A stretch of DNA of 22,033 nt, from assembly GCA_023438785.1 (NCBI GenBank), contig JAEXQJ010000112.1:1-22033 (forward strand), read 5' to 3'. The notes beneath the pieces were generated by a model. That model was not told the origin of the DNA, ran no database searches, and saw only the letters and a program-made list of their open reading frames with translations. The DNA is from Pseudomonadota bacterium (GTDB lineage: Bacteria > Myxococcota_A > Polyangia > Fen-1088). A program made the position numbers and the translations under genes. Position 1 is the stretch's first letter; each line of letters starts with the position of its first letter. Of this stretch, positions 8,401 to 15,604 are shown piece after piece.

Positions 8401-8994
8401 CAGATCGTCGAGCGCGTAGCCCTGGGACAGCCAGGCTTGCAAATAGGGATTGAGGGCCGGATCGCGCGCGATGTCCGCGCGTAGGGCGGTGGTGAAGGCC
8501 GTGTGCCAGGCCTCGTCGCTGTCCATCGGCTGCTCGTCGAAGAGGCGGTGGTGCAAGAAGGCGTGATCACGCAGCAGGCGCTGGCAGAAACCGTGGATGG
8601 TGAAGATGTTGGCGCGATCGAAGGACCGCAGCGCCTCGTGCAGCCTGGCCCGCGCCTGGTCGTCGAGCACCCAGTGCAGGTCGGTGGGCTCCTCGTGGCT
8701 GGCGCGCAGCTCGGCCAGGTGGTGCAGCTTGGCGCGCACGCGGGTGGTGAGCTCGGCGGTGGCCTTCTCGGTGAACGTGACCACCAGGATCTCGTCCAGC
8801 TTGGCCCCCTGCGAGAGCAGCAGATCCACCACCAGGTGTTCCAAAACGAAGGTCTTGCCCGTGCCGGCCGACGCCTCCACCACGGCGTGGCCGCGTCCCA
8901 GGTGGGCCAGCGGCGCGGGGCGCGGATAGCGCGGACTGGCCGGCGAGAAGAACGAGAGCTGAGCCGCATCGGGCGGGGGCGCGCGCCGGCTCAT
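5473..8994 (-). CDS. recB: RecBCD enzyme subunit RecB (helicase and nuclease)
   Basis: 1173 residues (E. coli RecB is 1180). RecB unwinds 3'-to-5', cuts DNA and loads RecA. Motifs in order: Walker A EASAGTGKTF at 40-49; motif Ia VVTFTEKATAEL at 71-82; IHGFCQRLL at 133-141; motif II L-I-D-E-F-Q-D-T-D at 385-393; motif III IGDPKQAIYAFRGAD at 415-429; motif IV S-E-N-F-R-S at 451-456; motif V TVHKAKGLEAEVVFLYG at 745-761; motif VI LYVGLTRA at 810-817. The C-terminal nuclease domain keeps the His (G-I-F-L-H, His952), Asp1065 in K-G-F-V-D-F, Asp1078-Trp-Lys1080, and the late Q-A-R-L-Y-A-L-A motif, so nuclease activity is expected. The third motif reads D-W-K-G-D rather than the usual D-Y-K-S-N/K. 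The start ATG overlaps the recC stop and the stop overlaps the recD start. Confidence 0.97.
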   Translation of the reverse strand: MSRRAPPPDAAQLSFFSPASPRYPRPAPLAHLGRGHAVVEASAGTGKTFVLEHLVVDLLLSQGAKLDEILVVTFTEKATAELTTRVRAKLHHLAELRASHEEPTDLHWVLDDQARARLHEALRSFDRANIFTIHGFCQRLLRDHAFLHHRLFDEQPMDSDEAWHTAFTTALRADIARDPALNPYLQAWLSQGYALDDLETLLRNCHEHQTSLFPARPDGLRPLFDEDAARAALAGWTPVVGDDQDLLARLKKAGVHAQTAFKAVRVLGHVTAVSANRDVAAALAELGRLSDGAEYLVDKLAKLSQHPEFGRLYASACALCRHVPSLHAALAHRLLPEVQARLRAYKQQTGVYDFQDMLTLVAQALESGSARVLLETLRDHFRYALIDEFQDTDEVQWSIFRRIFFESPRHVLTVIGDPKQAIYAFRGADVHTYVGARRAIAEAGGARVELSENFRSSARVIDGYNAILRDFFRPDGDIGYDTPVTCGRRNRRLLDSDGQETPGLVVFDVQARGEKVSAAQARAAVQARVIAEIRNLLFERPHLVSDGGEPRRLQAQDIFILTFTNRESRQLGDVLRAAGIPFAFFKQDGLFQSAEARDVLDVLRALDRPHDRGRRARALFSAFFGLSLPELATCGDLEPHQEPLRALNEWHRLAVRGDLPALFSRMLDDSGITCRLLFQGGGERALTNVQHVLEVLQSEASHTHCTFRELVGRLAAWVEGTRPPPGHEGNMQRLETDAHAVQIMTVHKAKGLEAEVVFLYGGTSHKVRKPTDLAVMHDKRGQRVAHVGRLPAAEEKRWTVEQQDEQRRVLYVGLTRACSRLYLPHYPPQMSRLDGPYRLLNERLHALRDDPLLHWVACDDAAADAQAPTADVTAWMPPPQRPVMADGDFARIGRERAGFLVTSYTAVKSKHGGFVPAEETGDHPASNEPSASAATGSDDELPRGRHSGIFLHALLEELPLSPLARGLDFPSWYEHSRADLQRIARQQAWDERWLPAAARLVHTTLTTPVQLGDVPLRSLASVDRALRECEFLYPIPEADHPLLGAGAPLGRRWTVERGLVKGFVDFLFEHQGRIYVCDWKGDGLPAWDSDTVRGHCERNYEIQARLYALAVLRMAGIDGPARFEERFGGVLYCFLRGRRADDQASGLYFRRPDWATLLDWQAAMLGREFWGLP

Positions 8995-11900
8995 CGTTTG
9001 CTCCTGCGTCCGTTGCGCTTAGCCTGCACCTCGTCGGACGGCGCCGTGCCGCCCGTGGGCTCAAGCAGCTCGAAGAAGAGAGCGAACCGCTGCTCGACCA
9101 TGTGGCGAGCCTCATCCTCCGCCGGGGGCCGATGGCGTTCCACCGCGTCGGGCACGGGACCGTAGACGCTGCTGAATCTCTTGTCGGACGAGAGATAGCG
9201 CTCGCACAGCTCCTGGGCTTGCACGACGGGGCTGGTCCCCGAACGCCGGGCCTCGAACACGGCCTCGCAGGGCAGGAGATAGGCGTGCACATCCGTGGGC
9301 CGATTCGCGCTGTCCCGCGTGCCCGCCAACAGGTCCTGAACCAAGTTGGTGAGGTAGGCGCGCGCCCGTGGGGCCTCCAGGGGCGCGAAGCGATGCGCGA
9401 AGGGTCGCGGCGTGCGGCCGTCGCTCCACAGCACCAGGCTGCCGTGCGCCTGCCCGAGCCCGCCCGCCGTCAGGGCCACATAGTCGAGGAAGGCGCGCAG
9501 CGTGTCCTTGTCGCGTCGGCTCTGCTCCTGGTCGTACTTCGATGCCGAGGAGAAGTGCAGCGAGCTGCGGCCGCTGTCCTGCTCGACGAGCAACCGGGTG
9601 CTGCCCGAGAGCTCGACTTGCAGCCCGGGCAAGTCCAGGACGATGGCCTCGCGCACACCGCCCGCCGCGTGCTCGTCGGCGCGGCCCCAGCGCACCACCT
9701 GCCCGCGCGCCGGTGTGGCCAGCTCGGCGTGCAACAGATCGTGCCAGTGGCGCAGCAGGGTCTCGTTGACGGCGCGTCCGGCGTGGCGGAAGAAACCGGT
9801 GGGCGCGTGTCCGGCCAGCTCGGCTTGCAGGAGCCATTCCTCCCACGTGGACAGGACGGTCTGCCAGGCGGGGCGGGCATCGGCCGCGGCCAACACCGCC
9901 TGGGTCAGGGCCTGGCCGAGCAAGCGAGCGCGCTCGCGGCGCGGGATCTCGAAGGGCTCGTCCTCCACCTCGGCCTCGTCGTCCTCCTCCTCGCGCATGC
10001 GCAGGCGGAAGCGCGCCGAGCCTTGCAGCGGATCCTCCAGGAAGTGACGTAGCTGGGCCAACGTGACGGTGATGCGCTCGACCGACGGAGCCGCGCTGGC
10101 GTGGGGCAGCCGCGGCAGGCCCAGGTGCCCGTCCACGAGCTCACGCGCCGGCTCGCTCAGGGCCGCGCGCAGGGCACTCAGCTCGTGGGGCAGCGGCCCC
10201 GTCGCGGCCTGGCGCAGCGCTTGGCCGAGTCGCTCGGCGATGTGCTCGCGGTGGGCCGCGGGCAGAGCGTCCAGGCGACGGTCGTCGTGGAACCGGCGCA
10301 GGGGCGGTCGCTCGTCCTCGAACAGAGCCTTCACCTCCGGGGCCTCCAGGTGGTCACGCGCCAGCATGTCGCGCAGATCGAACAGCACGGAAGACGCGGG
10401 CAGATCCTCGCCCGTCACCTCGTCGCGCCCCACGTAGGACAGCACCAGGCGATCGCGGGCGCACAGCAGGGTCTCGAGGAACATGTACAGGTCCTGCTCG
10501 CGCCGGCCCACGTCGCCCGGCGCCCGGCGCGCCCGCCGCAGGTCCAACTCGTCCCGCGTATCCGGACGGGGAAAATTCTCCTGCCCCAGGCCCAACACGA
10601 AGACCACGCGGAAGGGCAGGGCGCGCATGGGAACGAACGAGGCCACGGTCACGCCCGAGGCCAGGTACTGCCCGCGCGTCCCCGACACACCGGACAGCGT
10701 CTGGCGCGCCAACTCGGCGGCCACACGGTAGGAAATCGGCAAGCGGCCCAGGTCCAACTCCTCCAGCCCGGCCAGCTCGGCCAGGCAACGCGCCAGCAAG
10801 CCTTCCTCGGCCCCGTCGCACGGAATGAGGTAGGTGGTCAGCAGGCCGCGCATGAAGGCCAGCCACTCGCCCAGCGGCCGCTCGCCGTCACGCGCCCAGC
10901 GTGCATCCGAGAGCAGCGAGCGCACCAGCAGCCCGAATTGCAGACTCGAATCGTCAGCCGTCTCCACGGGCAGGTAGCTGTGCGCACCCACATCGAAGGG
11001 CCGCGTGGCGCCGCTGGCCGGGCCCGTCATGAAGGCACCCAGGGCCAGGCGGCGCAGCCCCTGATCCCAGGTGAAGAGATCGCGCTCGATGTACGTGCCC
11101 TGCAGATCGGCGTGCTCCGCGCCGCGCACGATGCCCAGCTCGTCGACCAGCTCCAGCCACCGCTCGGGATCCGCCTCGGGGAAGCGGGCCATCACGCAGG
11201 GATGGGTGATGAGCGGGACCAGCTCGCGCCGCGTGAACGACGACAGCGGCACTTCGAGCAGCATCTCCACGGCCGTGCCCAGGCGGTTGCCCCCACCGAG
11301 CGGCAGATCGACCACGCTGGCCGGCAGCTCCCGGCTCTCGGCGAAGACGGCGCCCACCAGCGACAGGTACTCCTGCTTGCGCGATTCGGGGACGATGACC
11401 GCGATGTCGTTGCAGCGCAGGGTGGGATCGGCGCGCAGACAGGCCCAGATCTCCGCCGCCGTGACCTCCAGCTCGCGGCGGATCCCCGGACAGCGCAGGA
11501 CGCGTAAGCTGCCGTCCGCGTGCGTGCTCGCATCGGGAGACTGGCGCGCAGCACGGTTGAGGACGTCGTTCTGCAGCCGCTGTAGCAGGGTGGGGCGCTC
11601 GCCCGCGGGCTGGAAGCGCTCGTCGAAATCGCAGTCCGTGTGTTGCCCGAGCAGCCGCACGTTTTCGCGCCCTGGTCGCCCCCACAGCCGCAGGGCCAGG
11701 TTCTCCGTGTCATCCTGCAGACCGAAGGGATCGTCGTCACGTTCGCGGCGGCGCCGCTCGGCGGGGGTCTCCACGTCCTCCCAGAATTCGCGGCACGGGT
11801 TGAGCGTGTACAGGCGCACGTCGATCCGGCGGGCCAGCGCGGCCAGCATGCGGTGATAGGCCGTCGCCATGTACGAGACACCGAAGAGATGCAGCACGCC

Positions 11901-12560
11901 GCCGACCGCTTGGCTGCCCAACCCGTCGGCGCGCGCCAGCAGCTCGTCCAGACGCAACCAGGAGACGCCCTCGGCTGCCGAGCGCCGCGCGACGCGTCCC
12001 CGCGGGCCGAAGATCTCCAGCCACAGGGCGCGCTGCCAACTCTCGGTTTCGGCGAAGGCCGGCTGAGCGGCCAGCGTGGGTCCCCGCGCCCAGGCCTGAA
12101 CCATTTCGGCGCGCGAGGTGCTGTACTCCTCGAACAGCTCACTGCACCGGCGCGCCAACTGGCAGCGCCGTCGATCGAGCGCATCGCGCCCGCCCTGGCC
12201 CGCGTGCAGATAGGATCGCACCGGTTCGTAGGCGGGTTGGGCCAGCAAGTCGTCGTCGTGAAAGAGGGCCAGCAGGTGCCCCTGGATCTGGGGCGCATCC
12301 ACCAGGCGCACCGTGCCGGTCCCCGCGCGCGCCGCCCCCGCCACGGGGGCCAGCAGCTTGCGCAAGAAGGTCACCTCCAGATTGGCGGCGATACCCAGTG
12401 CCTGGGCCAGGTTGAGGCGCAGGTAGGTCTCCACGCTGCGGTTGGGCACCACGATGCGGATGGGCTCGAAGGGCCCCTTCTCTTGCCGTTCCCGGCGCAC
12501 CCGGTCCACCAAAGCCTCCAGCAAGGCCTCGGTGCGATTGGAGGTGCAGACGCGCAGCAT
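8991..12560 (-). CDS. recC: RecBCD enzyme subunit RecC (Chi recognition subunit)
   Basis: 1189 residues from ATG 12560. The frame is open further, to an ATG at 12608, but family members begin with M-L-R/T-V-x-x-S-N-R, which matches MLRVCTSNRTEALLEALVDR exactly at 12560. RecC is an inactive helicase-like scaffold that holds RecB and RecD and scans the 3' strand for Chi. Visible features: PNRSVETYLRLNLAQALGIAAN near 39-60, the region equivalent to E. coli STGMAQWLQ; no P-loop, as expected; FRVVFVLGLGQENFPR in the middle (compare V-x-x-L-G-M-N-D-G-x-Y-P-R); and a C-terminal F-L-E-D-P region starting the nuclease-like fold. An acidic stretch (E-E-E-D-D-E-A-E-V-E-D-E) interrupts the C-terminal domain. 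Its Chi sequence cannot be read from this. First of three ATGA-coupled genes and 78 bases downstream of the DUF72 gene on the same strand. Confidence 0.95.
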   Translation of the reverse strand: MLRVCTSNRTEALLEALVDRVRRERQEKGPFEPIRIVVPNRSVETYLRLNLAQALGIAANLEVTFLRKLLAPVAGAARAGTGTVRLVDAPQIQGHLLALFHDDDLLAQPAYEPVRSYLHAGQGGRDALDRRRCQLARRCSELFEEYSTSRAEMVQAWARGPTLAAQPAFAETESWQRALWLEIFGPRGRVARRSAAEGVSWLRLDELLARADGLGSQAVGGVLHLFGVSYMATAYHRMLAALARRIDVRLYTLNPCREFWEDVETPAERRRRERDDDPFGLQDDTENLALRLWGRPGRENVRLLGQHTDCDFDERFQPAGERPTLLQRLQNDVLNRAARQSPDASTHADGSLRVLRCPGIRRELEVTAAEIWACLRADPTLRCNDIAVIVPESRKQEYLSLVGAVFAESRELPASVVDLPLGGGNRLGTAVEMLLEVPLSSFTRRELVPLITHPCVMARFPEADPERWLELVDELGIVRGAEHADLQGTYIERDLFTWDQGLRRLALGAFMTGPASGATRPFDVGAHSYLPVETADDSSLQFGLLVRSLLSDARWARDGERPLGEWLAFMRGLLTTYLIPCDGAEEGLLARCLAELAGLEELDLGRLPISYRVAAELARQTLSGVSGTRGQYLASGVTVASFVPMRALPFRVVFVLGLGQENFPRPDTRDELDLRRARRAPGDVGRREQDLYMFLETLLCARDRLVLSYVGRDEVTGEDLPASSVLFDLRDMLARDHLEAPEVKALFEDERPPLRRFHDDRRLDALPAAHREHIAERLGQALRQAATGPLPHELSALRAALSEPARELVDGHLGLPRLPHASAAPSVERITVTLAQLRHFLEDPLQGSARFRLRMREEEDDEAEVEDEPFEIPRRERARLLGQALTQAVLAAADARPAWQTVLSTWEEWLLQAELAGHAPTGFFRHAGRAVNETLLRHWHDLLHAELATPARGQVVRWGRADEHAAGGVREAIVLDLPGLQVELSGSTRLLVEQDSGRSSLHFSSASKYDQEQSRRDKDTLRAFLDYVALTAGGLGQAHGSLVLWSDGRTPRPFAHRFAPLEAPRARAYLTNLVQDLLAGTRDSANRPTDVHAYLLPCEAVFEARRSGTSPVVQAQELCERYLSSDKRFSSVYGPVPDAVERHRPPAEDEARHMVEQRFALFFELLEPTGGTAPSDEVQAKRNGRRSKR

Positions 12561-12638
12561 GGGTTGAGCAGAATACCCCAGCGACGCGGCTGGCCCCCAC
12601 CGACGCAAAAGTGCAACCGGCTCCGGGGCAACCCGCCG

Positions 12639-13370
12639 TCATCCGCCCGCCGGGTGTAGCCCCGCCTCGCTGCCCAGCGCGGCCTGGAGGGCAAGGGCCA
12701 GTTGGGGTGCGTCAGGATTCTCGTGCTTGAGGAAGGCGTAGCTCGTGGCCCAGGACTGGCTGGCGATGCGCGCGGCCCACGTGGCGATCTGCGCGAGCCC
12801 ATAGTCTCGTCGACGCAGGCGCACGTAGCCCCAGGACGTGGTGGGGACGAGCGGCGTGCGCAGATCGTCCGATTCGGCGACGCACAGGGCAGCGGCCGCG
12901 CTGTGCAGGAGATCGTAGATCTCGTCGTTGAACCATGACGGATGACGAAACTCGAAGGCCGCGCGCAACCAGGGGGCCGATTCCCTCACCATGATGAGGA
13001 AGTCATCCAGGAGGACCGCGTCTTCGCGCAGCGCGGGCGGTAGCTGAAACAGCACCGGCCCCAGGCGGGGTCCCAGCGCGGCCAGGGCATCGGTCAGGCG
13101 CGCCACGGGCTGGGCCGCGTTCACCAGATGCAACTGATGGGTGATGAGGCGCGGACATTTGAAAGCGAACCGGAAATGGTCCGGCGTCGCGTCGGCCCAG
13201 TCCTCCAGCGTCTGCGCGCGCGGCGAGCGATAGAAGCTGCTGTTGATCTCCACGACCGAAAAATGGCGGGCATAGAAGGCCAGCATGGCCTCGGCGCGCA
13301 GGTCCTGCGGATAGAAGCTGCCGCGCCACTCCTCGTAGCCGAACCCACTCGTTCCCACCCACACCTGCAT
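12639..13370 (-). CDS. DUF72 (YecE-like) family protein
   Basis: 243 residues, a normal length for the family. The N-terminus VWVGTSGFGYEEWRGSFYP (3-21) is the family hallmark (I-G-T-S-G-W-x-Y-x-x-W-x-G-x-F-Y-P), followed by V-V-E-I-N-S-S-F-Y-R (39-48) for the usual V-E-I-N-x-T-F-Y, F-A-F-K-C-P-R at 88-94 for F-x-F-x-x-K, L-F-Q-L-P-P at 136-141 and F-E-F-R-H-P-S-W at 158-165. The fold is a TIM barrel. The biochemical role of DUF72 is not established. It lies on the same strand just upstream of recC and may be the first gene of that transcript. Its start is 43 bases from the divergent glycosyltransferase start, so that short gap should hold both promoters. The start is chosen because the motif begins at residue 3. 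Confidence 0.92.
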   Translation of the reverse strand: MQVWVGTSGFGYEEWRGSFYPQDLRAEAMLAFYARHFSVVEINSSFYRSPRAQTLEDWADATPDHFRFAFKCPRLITHQLHLVNAAQPVARLTDALAALGPRLGPVLFQLPPALREDAVLLDDFLIMVRESAPWLRAAFEFRHPSWFNDEIYDLLHSAAAALCVAESDDLRTPLVPTTSWGYVRLRRRDYGLAQIATWAARIASQSWATSYAFLKHENPDAPQLALALQAALGSEAGLHPAGG

Positions 13371-13374
13371 TCTT

Positions 13375-13392
13375 GAAGGGTAGCACCCGTTC
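13375..13392. other. Small inverted repeat between divergent genes
   Basis: GAAGGGT (13375-13381), loop AGC, ACCC-g-TTC (13385-13392): a 7-bp stem with one bulged base in the 43-base gap between the divergent starts at 13370 and 13414. It could be an operator or an RNA hairpin in the DUF72 leader. The evidence is symmetry and position only. Confidence 0.3.
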
Positions 13393-13413
13393 CTTGACGG
13401 CTCGCTTGGCCTC

Positions 13414-14193
13414 GTGTCTGCTCACGACATGCCCCAGATCCTCGGCATTCCTTTGTACGACGGGGATGTGGACAGCGCGGTGGCCGAGGTGATGGCCACC
13501 TGTCAGTCGGATCAGCCGCCGCGATCGTGGTGCATCAGCGCCACTGATGCGCATGGCCTGGTGCACGCGCGCGAGAATCCCGAGTTCGCGGCCCTCTTGC
13601 GTGGCTTCCACATGGTGTTGCCCGACGGGCAACCCAGCGTGTGGCTGGGGCGGCTCAAGGGGGCGCGGCGCATGCGCCGCTGTTTCGGCCCCGACTTCTT
13701 CGCCTCGGTCATGCGGGCCAGCGCGTCGCACGCCCGGGTGGGGCACTTTCTGTGCGGCGGCCTGCCTGGGGTGGCCGAGCGGTTGGCCGTGGCCTGCCGC
13801 GAGAAGTTCGCGAACACCCACGTGGTGGGCGTGCATTGTCCGCCGCTTCGCCCGTTGAACGACGACGAGGTGATCGCCCTGGCCCGCACCATCACGGCCA
13901 GTGGTGCGCAGATCGTGTGGATCGGGATCAGCAGCCCCAAGCAGGAGATGCTGGCCGCGCGCCTGGCCCCTTTGCTGCGCGTCCACTTCATCGTCACGGT
14001 GGGCGCGGCCTTCGATCTGCACACCGACCGCGTGCCCCGTCCGCCCGCCTGGGCCGAATCCCTCGGCCTGGCCTGGGCCTACCGCCTGTACAAAGAGCCG
14101 CGCCGCCTGTGGCGTCGCTACCTGCACACCGTCCCGCGCTTTGTCGCCTACAACGCCCTCGATGTCGCCCGCGGGCGTTTCTTCGAGGACTAA
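13414..14193 (+). CDS. WecG/TagA/CpsF-family glycosyltransferase (GT26)
   Basis: 259 residues from GTG 13414; ATG 13429 (codon 6) is an equally plausible start because similarity begins at I-L-G-I-P. Family features: S-A-T-D-A-H-G (42-48), standing for the conserved N-T/S-D motif; M-V-L-P-D-G-Q-P (67-74) for the D-G-x-G motif; V-W-I-G-I-S-S-P-K-Q-E at about 169-179, the strongest signature; and the C-terminal block VGAAFDLHTDRVPRPPAW then G-L-A-W-A-Y-R-L-Y-K-E-P-R-R-L. GT26 enzymes transfer a sugar (ManNAc, ManNAcA or Glc in known cases) from a UDP-sugar to a lipid-linked acceptor on the inner face of the membrane, for capsule, teichoic acid or enterobacterial common antigen. No other polysaccharide gene is nearby, so the substrate cannot be named. 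Confidence 0.92.
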   Translation: MSAHDMPQILGIPLYDGDVDSAVAEVMATCQSDQPPRSWCISATDAHGLVHARENPEFAALLRGFHMVLPDGQPSVWLGRLKGARRMRRCFGPDFFASVMRASASHARVGHFLCGGLPGVAERLAVACREKFANTHVVGVHCPPLRPLNDDEVIALARTITASGAQIVWIGISSPKQEMLAARLAPLLRVHFIVTVGAAFDLHTDRVPRPPAWAESLGLAWAYRLYKEPRRLWRRYLHTVPRFVAYNALDVARGRFFED

Positions 14194-14209
14194 CGGGGCC
14201 GGGGTCTCG

Positions 14210-15442
14210 TCAGCGAAGCTCTGGCTTGAGCTTCCAGGCCTTGAGCAGCCCCACGTTCTTGGCCTCGATGGGCTCCAACTCGCCGAATTCGGATTGCGTC
14301 GTCTCGTGAAGCTTCTGGAAGAACGTGTTGGAGACGACCAACTCGTTGCACGAGGCGCGTTCGAGCAGGCGGGCGGCCAGGTTGACAGCATCGCCCACCA
14401 CGCCCACGTGGGTTTGGGAGAACGGCCGGTACAGCACCACGTGGATATCGCCCATGGCGATGCCCACGTGCACGCCGCCGTTGGGCTGCACGCGATCCAG
14501 CTCGCGCTGCCAGCGGTTCGACACGGAGCTGCCGATCTGCAGAAGCGAGCGCGCGCAGTCCAGGGCCCGCTGCGTGCTGCCGTCCTCATGATCGGGCACA
14601 CCGAACAGGGCCAGCACCTCGTCGCCCACGAACTGCACCATCACCCCGCCCGAGTTGATGATGGCGTAGCGCGAGTTCGAATAAAACGACGTGAGCGCGC
14701 CGCGCATGACCTCGTCGTCTCGGGTGTCGCGCACGAAGCTGGAGAAATACGAGAGATCAGCGAGCACCACCACGGCGTTGCGATAGCGTTGCGGGGGCAG
14801 GATCTGTTCGGGGGAGAGATCCTTTTCCTTGTGGAGCTGCTGCAGACGCGTGTAGCCGAAGTGCCACAGCAGCGACGATTTGAGCTGGCTGTTCTGGTAT
14901 TTGTCCCCAAACGCCCAGCGCCATTTGCCGTCGTCGATGCCCGCTCGCAGCTCGGTCAGCCCCTCCACGGTGATGCCCGACAGCTCCAGGCTGAAGCACT
15001 CGCGAATGAGGGCGCGCAGCCGCTCCTCGTCCCACACGATGAATTCCAGATCGCGGCGGATGACCTCGCGCAGGCGCGCCTCCAGCCGCGGCCAGTCCGA
15101 ACGCCGCTCCCGATCGATGAGCAACACCACGCGGTCCGCGCTCGGAACCGTGCTGGACGGTTGCCCGTACTTCATGCGCAGGTGTTCAACCAGGCGATCG
15201 CTGGGATAGCCCCACTTCACCTCGAGGAAATAGGGCGGATGGGCCGGTCGACGCACCAGCATGTCGGCGAAGGCGCCGGGCAGGCCCAGGTCCACCTCGC
15301 GCGCCACGTCCACCTCCTGGGTGGGGGCGCCCTCCTCCATGGCCAGCACGCGGCAAATGTCGCAGCAGATTTCTTCGAGGAAGAGGCGGAGTTGGCGATA
15401 GAAGTGGGGCTTTTCAGAGGGCCCTGGGAAACCGGTCGTCAT
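14210..15442 (-). CDS. Class III nucleotide cyclase fused to a nuclease-like N-terminal domain
   Basis: 410 residues. The C-terminal cyclase domain (about 220-405) makes a cyclic nucleotide. Metal-binding Asp229 (V-V-V-L-A-D-L-S) and Asp274 (Q-F-V-G-D-E-V-L) and transition-state Asn354 and Arg358 (G-D-A-V-N-L-A-A-R-L) are all present, so activity is likely. The two positions that usually select adenine are changed: Gln270 replaces Lys, and Gly347 replaces Asp/Thr. The N-terminal domain (about 10-150) has D60 in A-F-A-D-M-L-V-R-R and E74-V-K76 in P-Y-F-L-E-V-K-W-G-Y, the spacing and context of a PD-(D/E)XK nuclease core, followed by V-V-L-L-I-D and F-I-V-W strands. No membrane segment or signal peptide is visible, so it should be cytoplasmic. 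It is convergent with the glycosyltransferase (16-base gap) and divergent from the lipoprotein at 15605. The cyclase call is firm; the fold of the N-terminal domain is inferred from motif. Confidence 0.85.
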   Translation of the reverse strand: MTTGFPGPSEKPHFYRQLRLFLEEICCDICRVLAMEEGAPTQEVDVAREVDLGLPGAFADMLVRRPAHPPYFLEVKWGYPSDRLVEHLRMKYGQPSSTVPSADRVVLLIDRERRSDWPRLEARLREVIRRDLEFIVWDEERLRALIRECFSLELSGITVEGLTELRAGIDDGKWRWAFGDKYQNSQLKSSLLWHFGYTRLQQLHKEKDLSPEQILPPQRYRNAVVVLADLSYFSSFVRDTRDDEVMRGALTSFYSNSRYAIINSGGVMVQFVGDEVLALFGVPDHEDGSTQRALDCARSLLQIGSSVSNRWQRELDRVQPNGGVHVGIAMGDIHVVLYRPFSQTHVGVVGDAVNLAARLLERASCNELVVSNTFFQKLHETTQSEFGELEPIEAKNVGLLKAWKLKPELR

Positions 15443-15604
15443 GGTAAGGAGGCCATCATATCCTGCCGGCGGCTACATGGGCGTACAGCGCGATGGGATC
15501 TCGACCGGCCGCGTTCACCCGTTCCTGGCGCTGGCGACGGAGGTCTGAGTCATCCCCGGCGAGCCTCGGCCGCTCCTGGTTTGCGCTACCATGCAAGGCC
15601 CGCC

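Noticed and set aside
12561..12638. GGGTTG/CAACCC symmetry and TTGCAC/TATTCT as a recC promoter
   Set aside because: The symmetry arms are only 6 bp and 62 bases apart, and the promoter-like boxes have the wrong spacing.
10101..12659. Long plus-strand frames opposite recC
   Set aside because: Shadows of recC with Gln/Arg/His-rich translations; recC itself has clear family motifs.
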